Part shown: positions 1 through 7,062 of the stretch, piece by piece
Layout of the letters: each line of letters starts with the position of its first letter
How positions within the stretch are numbered: the first letter of the stretch is position 1
Source of the DNA: Mucilaginibacter galii
Lineage (GTDB): Bacteria > Bacteroidota > Bacteroidia > Sphingobacteriales > Sphingobacteriaceae
NCBI RefSeq assembly: GCF_014635825.1
Contig: NZ_BMDO01000004.1
Span: 124,001-188,000, forward strand
Direction: 5' to 3'
Length of the DNA stretch: 64,000 nucleotides
Position numbers and translations under genes: made by a program
The notes under the pieces: generated by a model
Seen by the model: the letters and a program-made list of their open reading frames with translations, nothing else
What the model was told of the DNA's origin: nothing
Databases searched by the model: none

Positions 1-1
1 T

Positions 2-220
2 TACCAGGCTGCTAAAAACATCCGCGTAAACTTTACCGAGCCCAAAAGAAGTATACCCATTATTTCGCTATCGGCGGCCACGTTTGATCATGAGCAGCAG
101 CAGGCCCTTTCGGCCGGGATGAATGATGTATTGGCCAAACCTTTTCAGCCCTATCAGCTTCATGAAAAAATGAAAAAGCTTTTGGATGCCGAAGCGGTAA
201 AGACTAAGTTATTGGGCTAA
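2..220 (+). CDS. Response regulator receiver domain, C-terminal part (5' end outside window)
   Basis: An open frame runs from the window edge to a TAA at 218-220 and encodes about 72 residues. It reads as the second half of a CheY-like receiver domain: the beta4 segment PIISLSAATF (the conserved Ser/Thr-Ala switch region), then SAGMNDVLAKPF with the invariant Lys of the K-P motif in beta5, then a final helix and a short tail. No output domain follows, so the protein ends in the receiver domain. That fits a single-domain regulator or, more often in Bacteroidota, the C-terminal receiver of a hybrid histidine kinase. The phospho-accepting Asp lies upstream of the window. Confidence 0.8.
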   Translation, partial: YQAAKNIRVNFTEPKRSIPIISLSAATFDHEQQQALSAGMNDVLAKPFQPYQLHEKMKKLLDAEAVKTKLLG

Positions 221-307
221 CAAAACCGTACTTCATATACTAAATTTTCACAACCCAAGACTATCATTCCCCCGGCATTCTGCCAAAGGCACTATTTAAA
301 ATTACGC

Positions 308-315
308 TATATTTG
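308..315 (+). promoter_or_regulatory. Bacteroidota-type -7 promoter box TATATTTG for ccmB
   Basis: TATATTTG matches the Bacteroidota -7 consensus TAnnTTTG exactly. It ends only 5 nt before the ccmB ATG at 321, so the transcript would be leaderless or nearly so. I did not find a convincing -33 TTG at the expected spacing. Confidence 0.5.
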
Positions 316-320
316 CGCTG

Positions 321-1004
321 ATGGAACTTTTGCGCCAAACAGGTTATCTGCTCAAGAAAGAAATATTGCTGGAGTGGAGATCAAAATATGCATTTAATGG
401 CGTATTGCTCTATATCGTTTCAACTGTATTTGTCTGTTACATTGCATTTAACCTCACACCGGGCTTTGAAAAGAGCCAGGGTTATGCTGTAGTGTGGAAC
501 GTGCTGTTTTGGATCATTATCCTATTTGCTTCTGTTAACGCTATTGCCAAAAGCTTTTTGCAGGAAAACCGCAGCCGGCTACTCTACTATTATACCATAG
601 CCAGTCCGCAAGCCATCATTTTATCTAAAACTATATACAACACTTTGCTCATGAGCTTACTGAGCGTGTTGGCCTTAGTGGTGTACATGCTTTTCTTCAA
701 TAATACCGTGGGCGATGGCTGGTGGTACTTTTTGGTGGTATTGGCCGGTAGTATTACCTTTTCTACGGTATTTACCATGGTTTCGGCCATTGCCGCCAAA
801 GCCGGAAACAACGGTACATTAATGGCTATTTTAAGCTTTCCTGTTATCATCCCTGTAATTATGTTGCTGGTAAAAATAAGCAAGAGCGCTATGGATGGGG
901 TAGAACGCAGCCTTACCTATGGTAATTTTGCGGTGCTCGGCGCCATCAATGTAATTGTTATTGCTATATCGCTTATACTTTTCCCTTTCCTTTGGCGCGA
1001 TTAA
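321..1004 (+). CDS. ccmB: Cytochrome c maturation haem exporter subunit CcmB
   Basis: A 227-residue polytopic membrane protein of the usual CcmB length (about 220). It begins with a cytosolic amphipathic stretch containing LLKKEILLEWRSKYAF, the ABC-2-type permease hallmark, followed by about six hydrophobic segments. In the System I pathway CcmB pairs with the CcmA ATPase and acts with CcmC and CcmD to load haem onto CcmE at the periplasmic face. No ccmA lies in the window, so the ATPase must be upstream or elsewhere. The gene is followed by an unrelated secreted protein and then ccmC. Confidence 0.85.
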   Translation: MELLRQTGYLLKKEILLEWRSKYAFNGVLLYIVSTVFVCYIAFNLTPGFEKSQGYAVVWNVLFWIIILFASVNAIAKSFLQENRSRLLYYYTIASPQAIILSKTIYNTLLMSLLSVLALVVYMLFFNNTVGDGWWYFLVVLAGSITFSTVFTMVSAIAAKAGNNGTLMAILSFPVIIPVIMLLVKISKSAMDGVERSLTYGNFAVLGAINVIVIAISLILFPFLWRD

Positions 1005-1154
1005 AACCTTATTTAAGCAAGTAACGTGTTTGCTGCCTTATGCTAAGAAGTGTTAAATAGATAGCTGGTAATTGCTATTTTACATCAATAATTACGCAAT
1101 TATATTACATTTACACAGCATAATTAGTCACGTTAAATAAGGCTGTATTTTGGC

Positions 1155-2381
1155 ATGCGTATATACCTGGTTTTTCTTTTAACCTTCTTTTTTGCCGGCG
1201 TTGCAAGTGCTCAAACCACTGGTACCATAACCGGTAAAGTAATTAATGCCGACTCTAAATTACCCGTACCAAAAGTCAGCGTATTTTTAAGCAACGCCAC
1301 TTATGGTACTGTTACGGCCGAAGATGGCACCTTTACGCTACGCGGGGTCAAAGCCGGTCAGTACGATTTGGTGATGACCGCCGTGGGATTTGAAGATTAT
1401 AACCAGCAGGTCTTAGTGGGCAGCCAAGTTATTACCATCAATGCAACGCTTAAAACGCAGGTTATGCAGCTACGCGATGTAGTGGTGATGACCAATGCCG
1501 ACTGGAAACGTAATTATGCCATGTTTTTAACTGAGTTCTTCGGCACATCGGCCTATGCCAGGCAATGCAAAATAACCAACCCGCACGAACTGACACTTAT
1601 TTACCGCAAGTCTAAAAAAACACTCGAAGCCTACTCTTACGATTTTGTGAACATCGAAAATAAGGCGCTGGGCTACCGTATTCGTTTCCTGCTTAAATCT
1701 TTTAAGAGTGATAAACTAAACAATATTATTTCTTGGCAGGGAAGGATATTGTACGAGGAAATGCCGGGCAGCGCAAGCCAGAAGAAGAAATGGGAAGAGC
1801 GTCGGCAGGACATCTATTACGGATCGAACCTGCATTTTTACCGCTCGCTGGCTAACGGTAAGTTTGACCAAGATGGTTTTGTAATGCGCATACTGGCCCG
1901 AAAGCCTAATCTTCACCGGCCCGATGAAGAGTTGATTCAACGTAAGCTTGACAAGTTTCAAAGCGTTAACCGTGACTCGATGAATTACTGGCTGGACAAA
2001 TACAACATGTCTAAGTACGACGAAACGTTGTACCGCTTGCCACTTAGGCCTGAGCAGGTAGTACAAAAAACAGACCGGCCCGGCCTGTATGCACTTGCCT
2101 TCCCCGAATATCTGTATGTTACCTACACCAAAAAACGCGAACTTCAAGACTTTAAAGATGTTTACCGCCCGCTTGATATGGAAAATTGGGAAACCAGCAT
2201 CATCACCTTATATAAGCCTTACGTGTTGTTCGACGCTAACGGGGCAGTAGTTTCGGCACAGAGTACGTTGTACGAGGGCACTTGGTCTAAAAACAAAATA
2301 GCCGAACTGTTACCCGTAGATTACGTTCCATCGGCTGATTATACGCCGCCATATTTAAGGCAATCGGCTATGCGCCCGTAG
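1155..2381 (+). CDS. Secreted carboxypeptidase-regulatory-like domain protein
   Basis: A 408-residue protein with a clear Sec signal peptide (cut after about residue 19, ASAQ). A CarboxypepD_reg-like beta-sandwich follows at residues 22-105, including ITGKVINADSKLPVPKVSV, GTVTAEDGTFTLRGVKAGQY and the final strand of VNATL type. After it comes a region resembling the start of a TonB plug (MQLRDVVVM), but no barrel. The remaining 280 residues are an uncharacterised, charged, aromatic-rich domain. Such proteins are common in the Bacteroidota envelope and lack a defined biochemical role. It is the only gene between ccmB and ccmC, and I infer no haem function from that. Confidence 0.7.
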   Translation: MRIYLVFLLTFFFAGVASAQTTGTITGKVINADSKLPVPKVSVFLSNATYGTVTAEDGTFTLRGVKAGQYDLVMTAVGFEDYNQQVLVGSQVITINATLKTQVMQLRDVVVMTNADWKRNYAMFLTEFFGTSAYARQCKITNPHELTLIYRKSKKTLEAYSYDFVNIENKALGYRIRFLLKSFKSDKLNNIISWQGRILYEEMPGSASQKKKWEERRQDIYYGSNLHFYRSLANGKFDQDGFVMRILARKPNLHRPDEELIQRKLDKFQSVNRDSMNYWLDKYNMSKYDETLYRLPLRPEQVVQKTDRPGLYALAFPEYLYVTYTKKRELQDFKDVYRPLDMENWETSIITLYKPYVLFDANGAVVSAQSTLYEGTWSKNKIAELLPVDYVPSADYTPPYLRQSAMRP

Positions 2382-2424
2382 CTACAAAAGCTATGTAAGC
2401 ATAGTATTTAAAAGTAATTTGTTA

Positions 2425-2432
2425 TACCTTTG
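2425..2432 (+). promoter_or_regulatory. -7 promoter box TACCTTTG for ccmC
   Basis: TACCTTTG is an exact TAnnTTTG match, 16 nt before the ATG at 2449. It argues against the upstream in-frame TTG at 2419, which would lie inside the promoter. Confidence 0.5.
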
Positions 2433-2448
2433 CCGCGTTCAAATACAT

Positions 2449-3120
2449 ATGAAGTTTATATATCAGGCCTGGTGGAAAATTTTAGGGGTATTATTGGTAG
2501 TTTATACCATTATTGCCGGCTTTCTGTTTACTGTACCGGCGCTTCCTATTCTGCATGAAACTATCCGCAACGTATACTTCCATGTTCCTATGTGGATGGC
2601 TATGTTCCTGGTTTTCGGTGTATCCGTATTTTATAGCATCAGGTATCTGGCCAGTGGTAAGGAAGAGCATGACCTAATCGCCATTGAATGTGTTAATACC
2701 GGCATTATATTTTATGTATTAGGTTTAGTTAGCGGTATGCTTTGGGCCCGTTATGCATGGGGCGAATACTGGAGCAACGATCCTAAGCAAAACAGTGCTG
2801 CCATTGCCTTCCTGCTATACTGTGCTTACCTCGTACTGCGTAATGCCATTGATGAAGAGCAAAAGCGTGCCCGTATTTCGGCTATCTACAACATATTTGC
2901 TTTTCCTATAATGATCGTGTTGCTGTTTATCCTGCCGCGGTTAACAGATTCGTTACACCCCGGTAACGGTGGTAACCCGGCTTTTGGTAAATACGACATG
3001 ACTAATGAAATGCGTGCCGTATTGTACCCCGCGTTTATTGGCTGGATGATAATTGCCTTATGGATTGCAACCTTACGCTACAGAATCCGTTTAATTGAAA
3101 ACAAACAAAATTCCCTCTAA
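2449..3120 (+). CDS. ccmC: Cytochrome c biogenesis haem-handling protein CcmC
   Basis: 223 residues from the ATG at 2449 (an in-frame TTG at 2419 overlaps the promoter and is rejected). Six membrane segments and a periplasmic tryptophan-rich loop identify the haem-handling-protein superfamily. A conserved His lies before the motif (FHVPMW) and another follows in the last loop region (DSLHPGN). The WWD motif reads WGEYWSNDPKQN, so the WxWD core has Asn where the last Trp is expected. CcmC forms the haem-CcmE adduct. The downstream CcmD-like gene starts 4 bp after its stop, as expected for a CcmC/CcmD pair. Confidence 0.85.
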   Translation: MKFIYQAWWKILGVLLVVYTIIAGFLFTVPALPILHETIRNVYFHVPMWMAMFLVFGVSVFYSIRYLASGKEEHDLIAIECVNTGIIFYVLGLVSGMLWARYAWGEYWSNDPKQNSAAIAFLLYCAYLVLRNAIDEEQKRARISAIYNIFAFPIMIVLLFILPRLTDSLHPGNGGNPAFGKYDMTNEMRAVLYPAFIGWMIIALWIATLRYRIRLIENKQNSL

Positions 3121-3124
3121 TACC

Positions 3125-3331
3125 ATGATCAAGAAACTGGTTTGCCTGGTTATATTTTTAACAGGATACGTATCTGCCTTTGCACAGGATGTAGAAATGG
3201 CCGATACCATGCGTAGTTCGGGTAAAATATATGTGGTGGTGGGCACCATTGCCATTGTGTTTATAGGGCTTGCCATCTATTTATTTACAATAGACAGACG
3301 CTTAACCAAACTTGAAAAACACAACGATTAG
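3125..3331 (+). CDS. CcmD-like small membrane protein
   Basis: 68 residues from ATG 3125. A signal-peptide-like first helix ends in AFAQ, a second hydrophobic segment covers about residues 35-55 (YVVVGTIAIVFIGLAIYLF), and the tail TIDRRLTKLEKHND is charged. One transmembrane helix followed by a basic/acidic tail, together with the position 4 bp after ccmC, matches the CcmD-like proteins of Bacteroidota. CcmD stabilises the CcmABC complex and helps release haem-CcmE. Sequence conservation in this family is low, so the call rests mainly on topology and position. Confidence 0.65.
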   Translation: MIKKLVCLVIFLTGYVSAFAQDVEMADTMRSSGKIYVVVGTIAIVFIGLAIYLFTIDRRLTKLEKHND

Positions 3332-3418
3332 AACTTTTTTCGTTTAATACTATTGTATCATCAACTTAAACGCTTATAAGCAAATTACTGTACCAATTAT
3401 TTACTCAATCAATAAATT

Positions 3419-4852
3419 ATGGATAACATAATCATAGCAGATCAGGAAACACACTTCTTTAACGATGTGTGTACATACTTTGATCACGCAGCTCAATTTA
3501 CCAAGCACGATGCCGGTTTATTAGATCAAATTAAATCATGCAATAGTGTATACCGTTTCCGTTTTCCTATACGTAAAGGTAACGGTTTCGAGGTTATTGA
3601 TGCCTGGCGTGTAGAACACTCGCATCACCAGTCGCCTACCAAAGGCGGTATCCGTTACAGCGAAATGGTGAACGAAGATGAGGTAATGGCCTTAGCTGCT
3701 TTAATGACCTACAAGTGTGCTATCGTAAACGTACCTTTCGGTGGTGCTAAGGGTGGTATTAAGATCAATCCTAAAAACTATACCGTACAGGAGTTAGAAA
3801 ATATTACCCGCCGTTACACGGTAGAGTTAATTAAAAAGAACTTCATCGGCCCAAGCATCGACGTTCCGGCACCGGATTACGGATCGGGCGAGCGCGAAAT
3901 GAGCTGGATTGCCGATACCTATGCTACCATGAACCCCGGCCAGGGCGATGCCTTAGGCTGCGTTACCGGTAAACCCATTGCCTTGCACGGTATTGCAGGT
4001 CGCCGCGAGGCTACTGGTCGTGGTGTGGCTATTGCCGTGCGCGAGTGTGTTAACGTAGGCGAGGATATGCAAAAAATTGGCTTAACCGCCGGCCTTAATG
4101 GTAAAAAAGTAATTGTGCAGGGCTTGGGTAACGTAGGTTACTATTCTGCAAAATTCCTGACCGAATTTGGTGCAACCATTGTTGGTTTGTGCGAATTTGA
4201 AGGTGCTATTTACAACGAAGACGGATTAGATTTCGACGCTGTTTTCCAACACCGTAAAGCAACAGGTTCTATCTTAGGTTATGCCGGTGCCACTAAAGAA
4301 TTTACTACCTCGGGCGAAGGTTTAGAGCAGCCATGCGATATATTAGTTCCTGCTGCGTTAGAGAATCAAATCACTATTGAGAACGTAGGCCGTCTTCAGG
4401 CTAAAATTATTGCCGAAGGTGCTAACGGACCAACTACTCCTGAAGCTGAAGCTGTATTTTATGCTAACGGTGGTATCATCATCCCTGATATGTATGCTAA
4501 TGCCGGTGGTGTAACCGTATCTTACTTCGAGTGGTTGAAAAACCTTTCGCACGTATCATTCGGCCGTATGAACCGTCGTTTTGAAGAAAACTCTAACCTC
4601 AATTTAGTAAATATGGTTGAAGGTATTACCGGAGTAGCTCTATCGCCGTTGCAACGCTCTACCATCATTAAAGGAGCTTCAGAATTAGAATTGGTTAACT
4701 CAGGCTTAGAAGATACCATGATCCGTTCTTACCACGAAATTCGTGAAACTTACAAGAACAACCCAGGCATTGATACCTTGCGTACTGCTGCCTTTGTGGG
4801 TGCTATTAATAAGATTGCCGTGAGTTACCAAAACTTAGGTATCTGGCCGTAA
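3419..4852 (+). CDS. Glu/Leu/Phe/Val family dehydrogenase (glutamate dehydrogenase)
   Basis: 477 residues. The N-terminal substrate domain carries the Lys-containing motif PFGGAKGGI (catalytic region) and SPTKGGIRY. The C-terminal Rossmann domain starts near residue 215 with [10 protein letters not shown]. The length is somewhat more than the roughly 420-450 of hexameric GDH I and close to other Bacteroidota enzymes of this subfamily. It interconverts glutamate with 2-oxoglutarate and ammonia in the cytosol. It stands alone between the CcmD-like gene and a strong terminator at 4880-4913. Cofactor preference (NAD or NADP) cannot be decided from sight. Confidence 0.88.
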   Translation: MDNIIIADQETHFFNDVCTYFDHAAQFTKHDAGLLDQIKSCNSVYRFRFPIRKGNGFEVIDAWRVEHSHHQSPTKGGIRYSEMVNEDEVMALAALMTYKCAIVNVPFGGAKGGIKINPKNYTVQELENITRRYTVELIKKNFIGPSIDVPAPDYGSGEREMSWIADTYATMNPGQGDALGCVTGKPIALHGIAGRREATGRGVAIAVRECVNVGEDMQKIGLTAGLNGKKVIVQGLGNVGYYSAKFLTEFGATIVGLCEFEGAIYNEDGLDFDAVFQHRKATGSILGYAGATKEFTTSGEGLEQPCDILVPAALENQITIENVGRLQAKIIAEGANGPTTPEAEAVFYANGGIIIPDMYANAGGVTVSYFEWLKNLSHVSFGRMNRRFEENSNLNLVNMVEGITGVALSPLQRSTIIKGASELELVNSGLEDTMIRSYHEIRETYKNNPGIDTLRTAAFVGAINKIAVSYQNLGIWP

Positions 4853-4879
4853 GTAATAACTTCAAACAAATATCATAAA

Positions 4880-4913
4880 TAGCGGTAACTAATAGTATAC
4901 CGCTATTTTTTTT
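4880..4913 (+). terminator. Rho-independent terminator after glutamate dehydrogenase
   Basis: A perfect 8-bp stem TAGCGGTA/TACCGCTA (4880-4887 with 4898-4905), a 10-nt loop and then a run of eight T. The next gene's TTG codon lies 4 nt past the T run. Confidence 0.85.
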
Positions 4914-4916
4914 AGT

Positions 4917-5453
4917 TTGAATCAGCAAGATCGTATAGCCCAAATCGCTTCAAGAAGCAAAAGCGCCGAAAGGCGGATCAAGAAGCTGCAAAAGAAAAGG
5001 GTGCTTTTAGGTGGTGCGTTTGTTTTAGCGCTTCTTTGCTTAGTCGTATACACCGATAACGCTTATGCTAAAACTTTGATAAGCCTGCCTAAAGCGATAA
5101 TTGCCGGTGCATTATGTGGTACTATATTTTCGTTGCTTTTACCCAAAGGGCTGAGATTAAATTTAGGGTCGATCACTCTATTGGCCGCCGCCTCCAGCAG
5201 TATTTTTTTTGCGCTAAATACTAATCTTGGTGATGTGAAATCGGAAATTGTAAAAGTGCCTATCATTAAAAAGTCTATTTCCACCGGACGAAATGCTGGC
5301 CCTTATGTGATCATTAAATACGATGGTTTTGATAAAAAATTGTCGGCGCGTGCACCGGCCTTTGTAGTGGCAAGTAATTATGTTTTGTTAAACATTAAAA
5401 CCGGTTGCTTGGGTTATAAAGTTATTACCACCTATCAATTAGTTTCAAAGTAA
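4917..5453 (+). CDS. Hypothetical membrane protein
   Basis: 178 residues if translation starts at the TTG at 4917. An in-frame stop at 4893 and no ATG in the first 100 residues leave TTG (or ATT 4905) as the only options. A basic N-terminus (residues 1-28, many Lys/Arg) precedes two hydrophobic helices (about 30-47 and 58-77) and a third near 84-98. The soluble C-terminal part contains a GYKVI segment. No family was recognised. The start follows the T run of the upstream terminator, so expression is expected to be low or from an unseen promoter. The gene converges on the ion-channel homologue. Confidence 0.5.
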   Translation: MNQQDRIAQIASRSKSAERRIKKLQKKRVLLGGAFVLALLCLVVYTDNAYAKTLISLPKAIIAGALCGTIFSLLLPKGLRLNLGSITLLAAASSSIFFALNTNLGDVKSEIVKVPIIKKSISTGRNAGPYVIIKYDGFDKKLSARAPAFVVASNYVLLNIKTGCLGYKVITTYQLVSK

Positions 5454-5477
5454 TCAAAAAAAGGTGTTCACGAAGCG

Positions 5478-5506
5478 TTAAAAAGAGTTCACGCTTTGAA
5501 CTCTTT
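5478..5506 (-). terminator. Terminator of the ion-channel homologue
   Basis: A 10-bp perfect stem AAAGAGTTCA/TGAACTCTTT (5482-5491 with 5497-5506) with a 5-nt loop. Read on the minus strand it is followed by a T-rich tract, so it serves the gene ending at 5516. Confidence 0.6.
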
Positions 5507-5515
5507 GCGTAGCAT

Positions 5516-6505
5516 TTACGCCTGATTAGCCGACCAGATAAAGAAAGCGTTCAATAATACATAACTGCATAGCAACACTTGTGCACAAATGAAGTCTATT
5601 TTCATGGCCTTTTCTACCTGGTTGCGTTTAATCAGCATCAGGGTGTAAGAGGTAGATATAATAACGGTCAGGATAAACAGCAGCGTTAAGCCATGCAGCA
5701 TATCTACCAGTGTAAAGGTGGTTGATTCGGGCAGGGCAGAGTCTATGATATATTTATTACCTATTACGGCAAACAGGGCACCCACGCTCAAACCAAACCT
5801 CGAATCAATACTGTCTACATGGATATAGAAGCACATGTAGGCAATGAGGAAGGCTACATACATACCCAGAAAAACCTTCCAGAACAAGCCCATGGCATCG
5901 CGGCCTATCACCATCCGTACTTTGTAATTGCTGTATTCGGTATGCGGTTTGGCTACGCTTTCATCGCCGAAGGCCGTTTCATATTTCTTAATGCCGGTGC
6001 TGATATTGAGGCTGTCAATATTCCATCCGCGCAGCGTAAACCTTGGGTCGAAGTGCTGGCCAAGGGTATCGGCCACGAATACCATGGCATCCGAGTCAAA
6101 CTGCGAATTCTCGATAGAAAACCGCAATCGTTGCTTATCAAACGGGAAGTTGTTAATGGCCCAAGTCTCTTTCATGACACATTGCAGCTTCATCAACAGG
6201 TAAATCTTACCATTGGCACTATCAATGGTAGAAAAAGATTTTTCTACCGTTTTAGCCTGGGGTACTTCCAGGTTCTTTACAAAATCAAAGTCTTTATTTT
6301 TGTACTTGAGCCATAGCCAAAGATCAACGGTATACTCTTTGTCCTTAAAATTAATATCATGAATACTGGTAATGTAAACGCCGGTGCGTACGGTATCGGG
6401 GCCTTTGGCCTTGGCTTGTAACGATATTACCGCGAGCAGGAGCAAAATAATGTAACGTAGGAGAGGATGTTTCAAAGCAGTAAATGACTTAACTAATAAC
6501 CGCAT
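5516..6505 (-). CDS. Pentameric ligand-gated ion channel homologue (Cys-loop receptor superfamily)
   Basis: 329 residues from the ATG at 6505. Extending upstream would run through the divergent ccmE promoter and start codon. A signal peptide (residues 1-34) leads into a beta-rich extracellular domain. FPFDKQ (120-125) matches the superfamily hallmark FPFDxQ at the Cys-loop apex. As in other prokaryotic members the disulphide pair is missing; only C109 is nearby. Four membrane helices follow: M1 about 206-228, M2 about 236-252 (RFGLSVGALFAV), an M2-M3 loop with SALPESTTFTLVD, M3 about 266-290 and M4 about 303-324. The M3-M4 loop is very short, as in GLIC and ELIC. Ligand and ion selectivity are unknown. 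It is divergent from ccmE. Confidence 0.8.
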   Translation of the reverse strand: MRLLVKSFTALKHPLLRYIILLLLAVISLQAKAKGPDTVRTGVYITSIHDINFKDKEYTVDLWLWLKYKNKDFDFVKNLEVPQAKTVEKSFSTIDSANGKIYLLMKLQCVMKETWAINNFPFDKQRLRFSIENSQFDSDAMVFVADTLGQHFDPRFTLRGWNIDSLNISTGIKKYETAFGDESVAKPHTEYSNYKVRMVIGRDAMGLFWKVFLGMYVAFLIAYMCFYIHVDSIDSRFGLSVGALFAVIGNKYIIDSALPESTTFTLVDMLHGLTLLFILTVIISTSYTLMLIKRNQVEKAMKIDFICAQVLLCSYVLLNAFFIWSANQA

Positions 6506-6604
6506 TAAGTTAGTAATGATTTTTGAAATGTGTTGCTTTTTAATCAAGAATAATTCTAAATAAGATATATCGCTTGTAATAAACCGTATTAGCTTTACGT
6601 TTTG

Positions 6605-6612
6605 TATTTTTG
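6605..6612 (+). promoter_or_regulatory. -7 promoter box TATTTTTG for ccmE
   Basis: An exact TAnnTTTG match 29 nt upstream of the ccmE ATG at 6642, in the divergent spacer shared with the ion-channel gene. Confidence 0.45.
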
Positions 6613-6641
6613 TAAATTGATTTACAGCAGGTAATATCTTC

Positions 6642-7058
6642 ATGAAAAAAAGTTCAATATTAGGTATTGTTGTTATTGCTATAGCTATAGCCGTAATTAT
6701 CAGCACTTACTCAAACACAAGTACTTATGGCTCTTTCCATGATGCCGAAAAAACGCAGGACGAGCTGCACATTGTTGGTCATTTAAACAAAGGCAAGCAA
6801 TTATATTACGAGCCTACCAAAGATGCCAATTACTTTTCTTTTTACATGCTCGATAATAAAGGCGAAGAGTGCAAAGTGGTTTTTACAGGTACTAAACCAC
6901 AGGATTTTGAGCGTTCGGAGCAAATTGTATTAACCGGACAAATGCGCGGCAAGGAATTTCATGCTTCAAAAATACTGATGAAATGCCCGTCAAAATACAC
7001 GCAGGATAAGATAGAAACCACCGAGGCTACTGCTACAACCAAGCAAGCCAATATTTAA
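6642..7058 (+). CDS. ccmE: Haem chaperone CcmE, CxxxY variant
   Basis: 138 residues, the typical CcmE length: one N-terminal signal-anchor helix (about 4-22) and a periplasmic OB-fold with HIVGHLNKG and IVLTGQM strands. The haem-binding segment reads LMKCPSKY, i.e. C115-x-x-x-Y119 where classical CcmE has H-x-x-x-Y. A CxxxY class is known in some archaea and sulphate reducers, where Cys carries the haem. The flexible C-terminal tail is Thr/Ala rich. ccmF starts 4 bp downstream, so the two are co-transcribed. The protein passes haem to CcmF at the outer face of the inner membrane. Confidence 0.85.
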   Translation: MKKSSILGIVVIAIAIAVIISTYSNTSTYGSFHDAEKTQDELHIVGHLNKGKQLYYEPTKDANYFSFYMLDNKGEECKVVFTGTKPQDFERSEQIVLTGQMRGKEFHASKILMKCPSKYTQDKIETTEATATTKQANI

Positions 7059-7062
7059 TTGA

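Noticed and set aside
6506..6706. Upstream extension of the ion-channel gene to 6706
   Set aside because: It runs through the ccmE promoter and start codon and lacks a signal-peptide pattern; ATG 6505 gives a good one.
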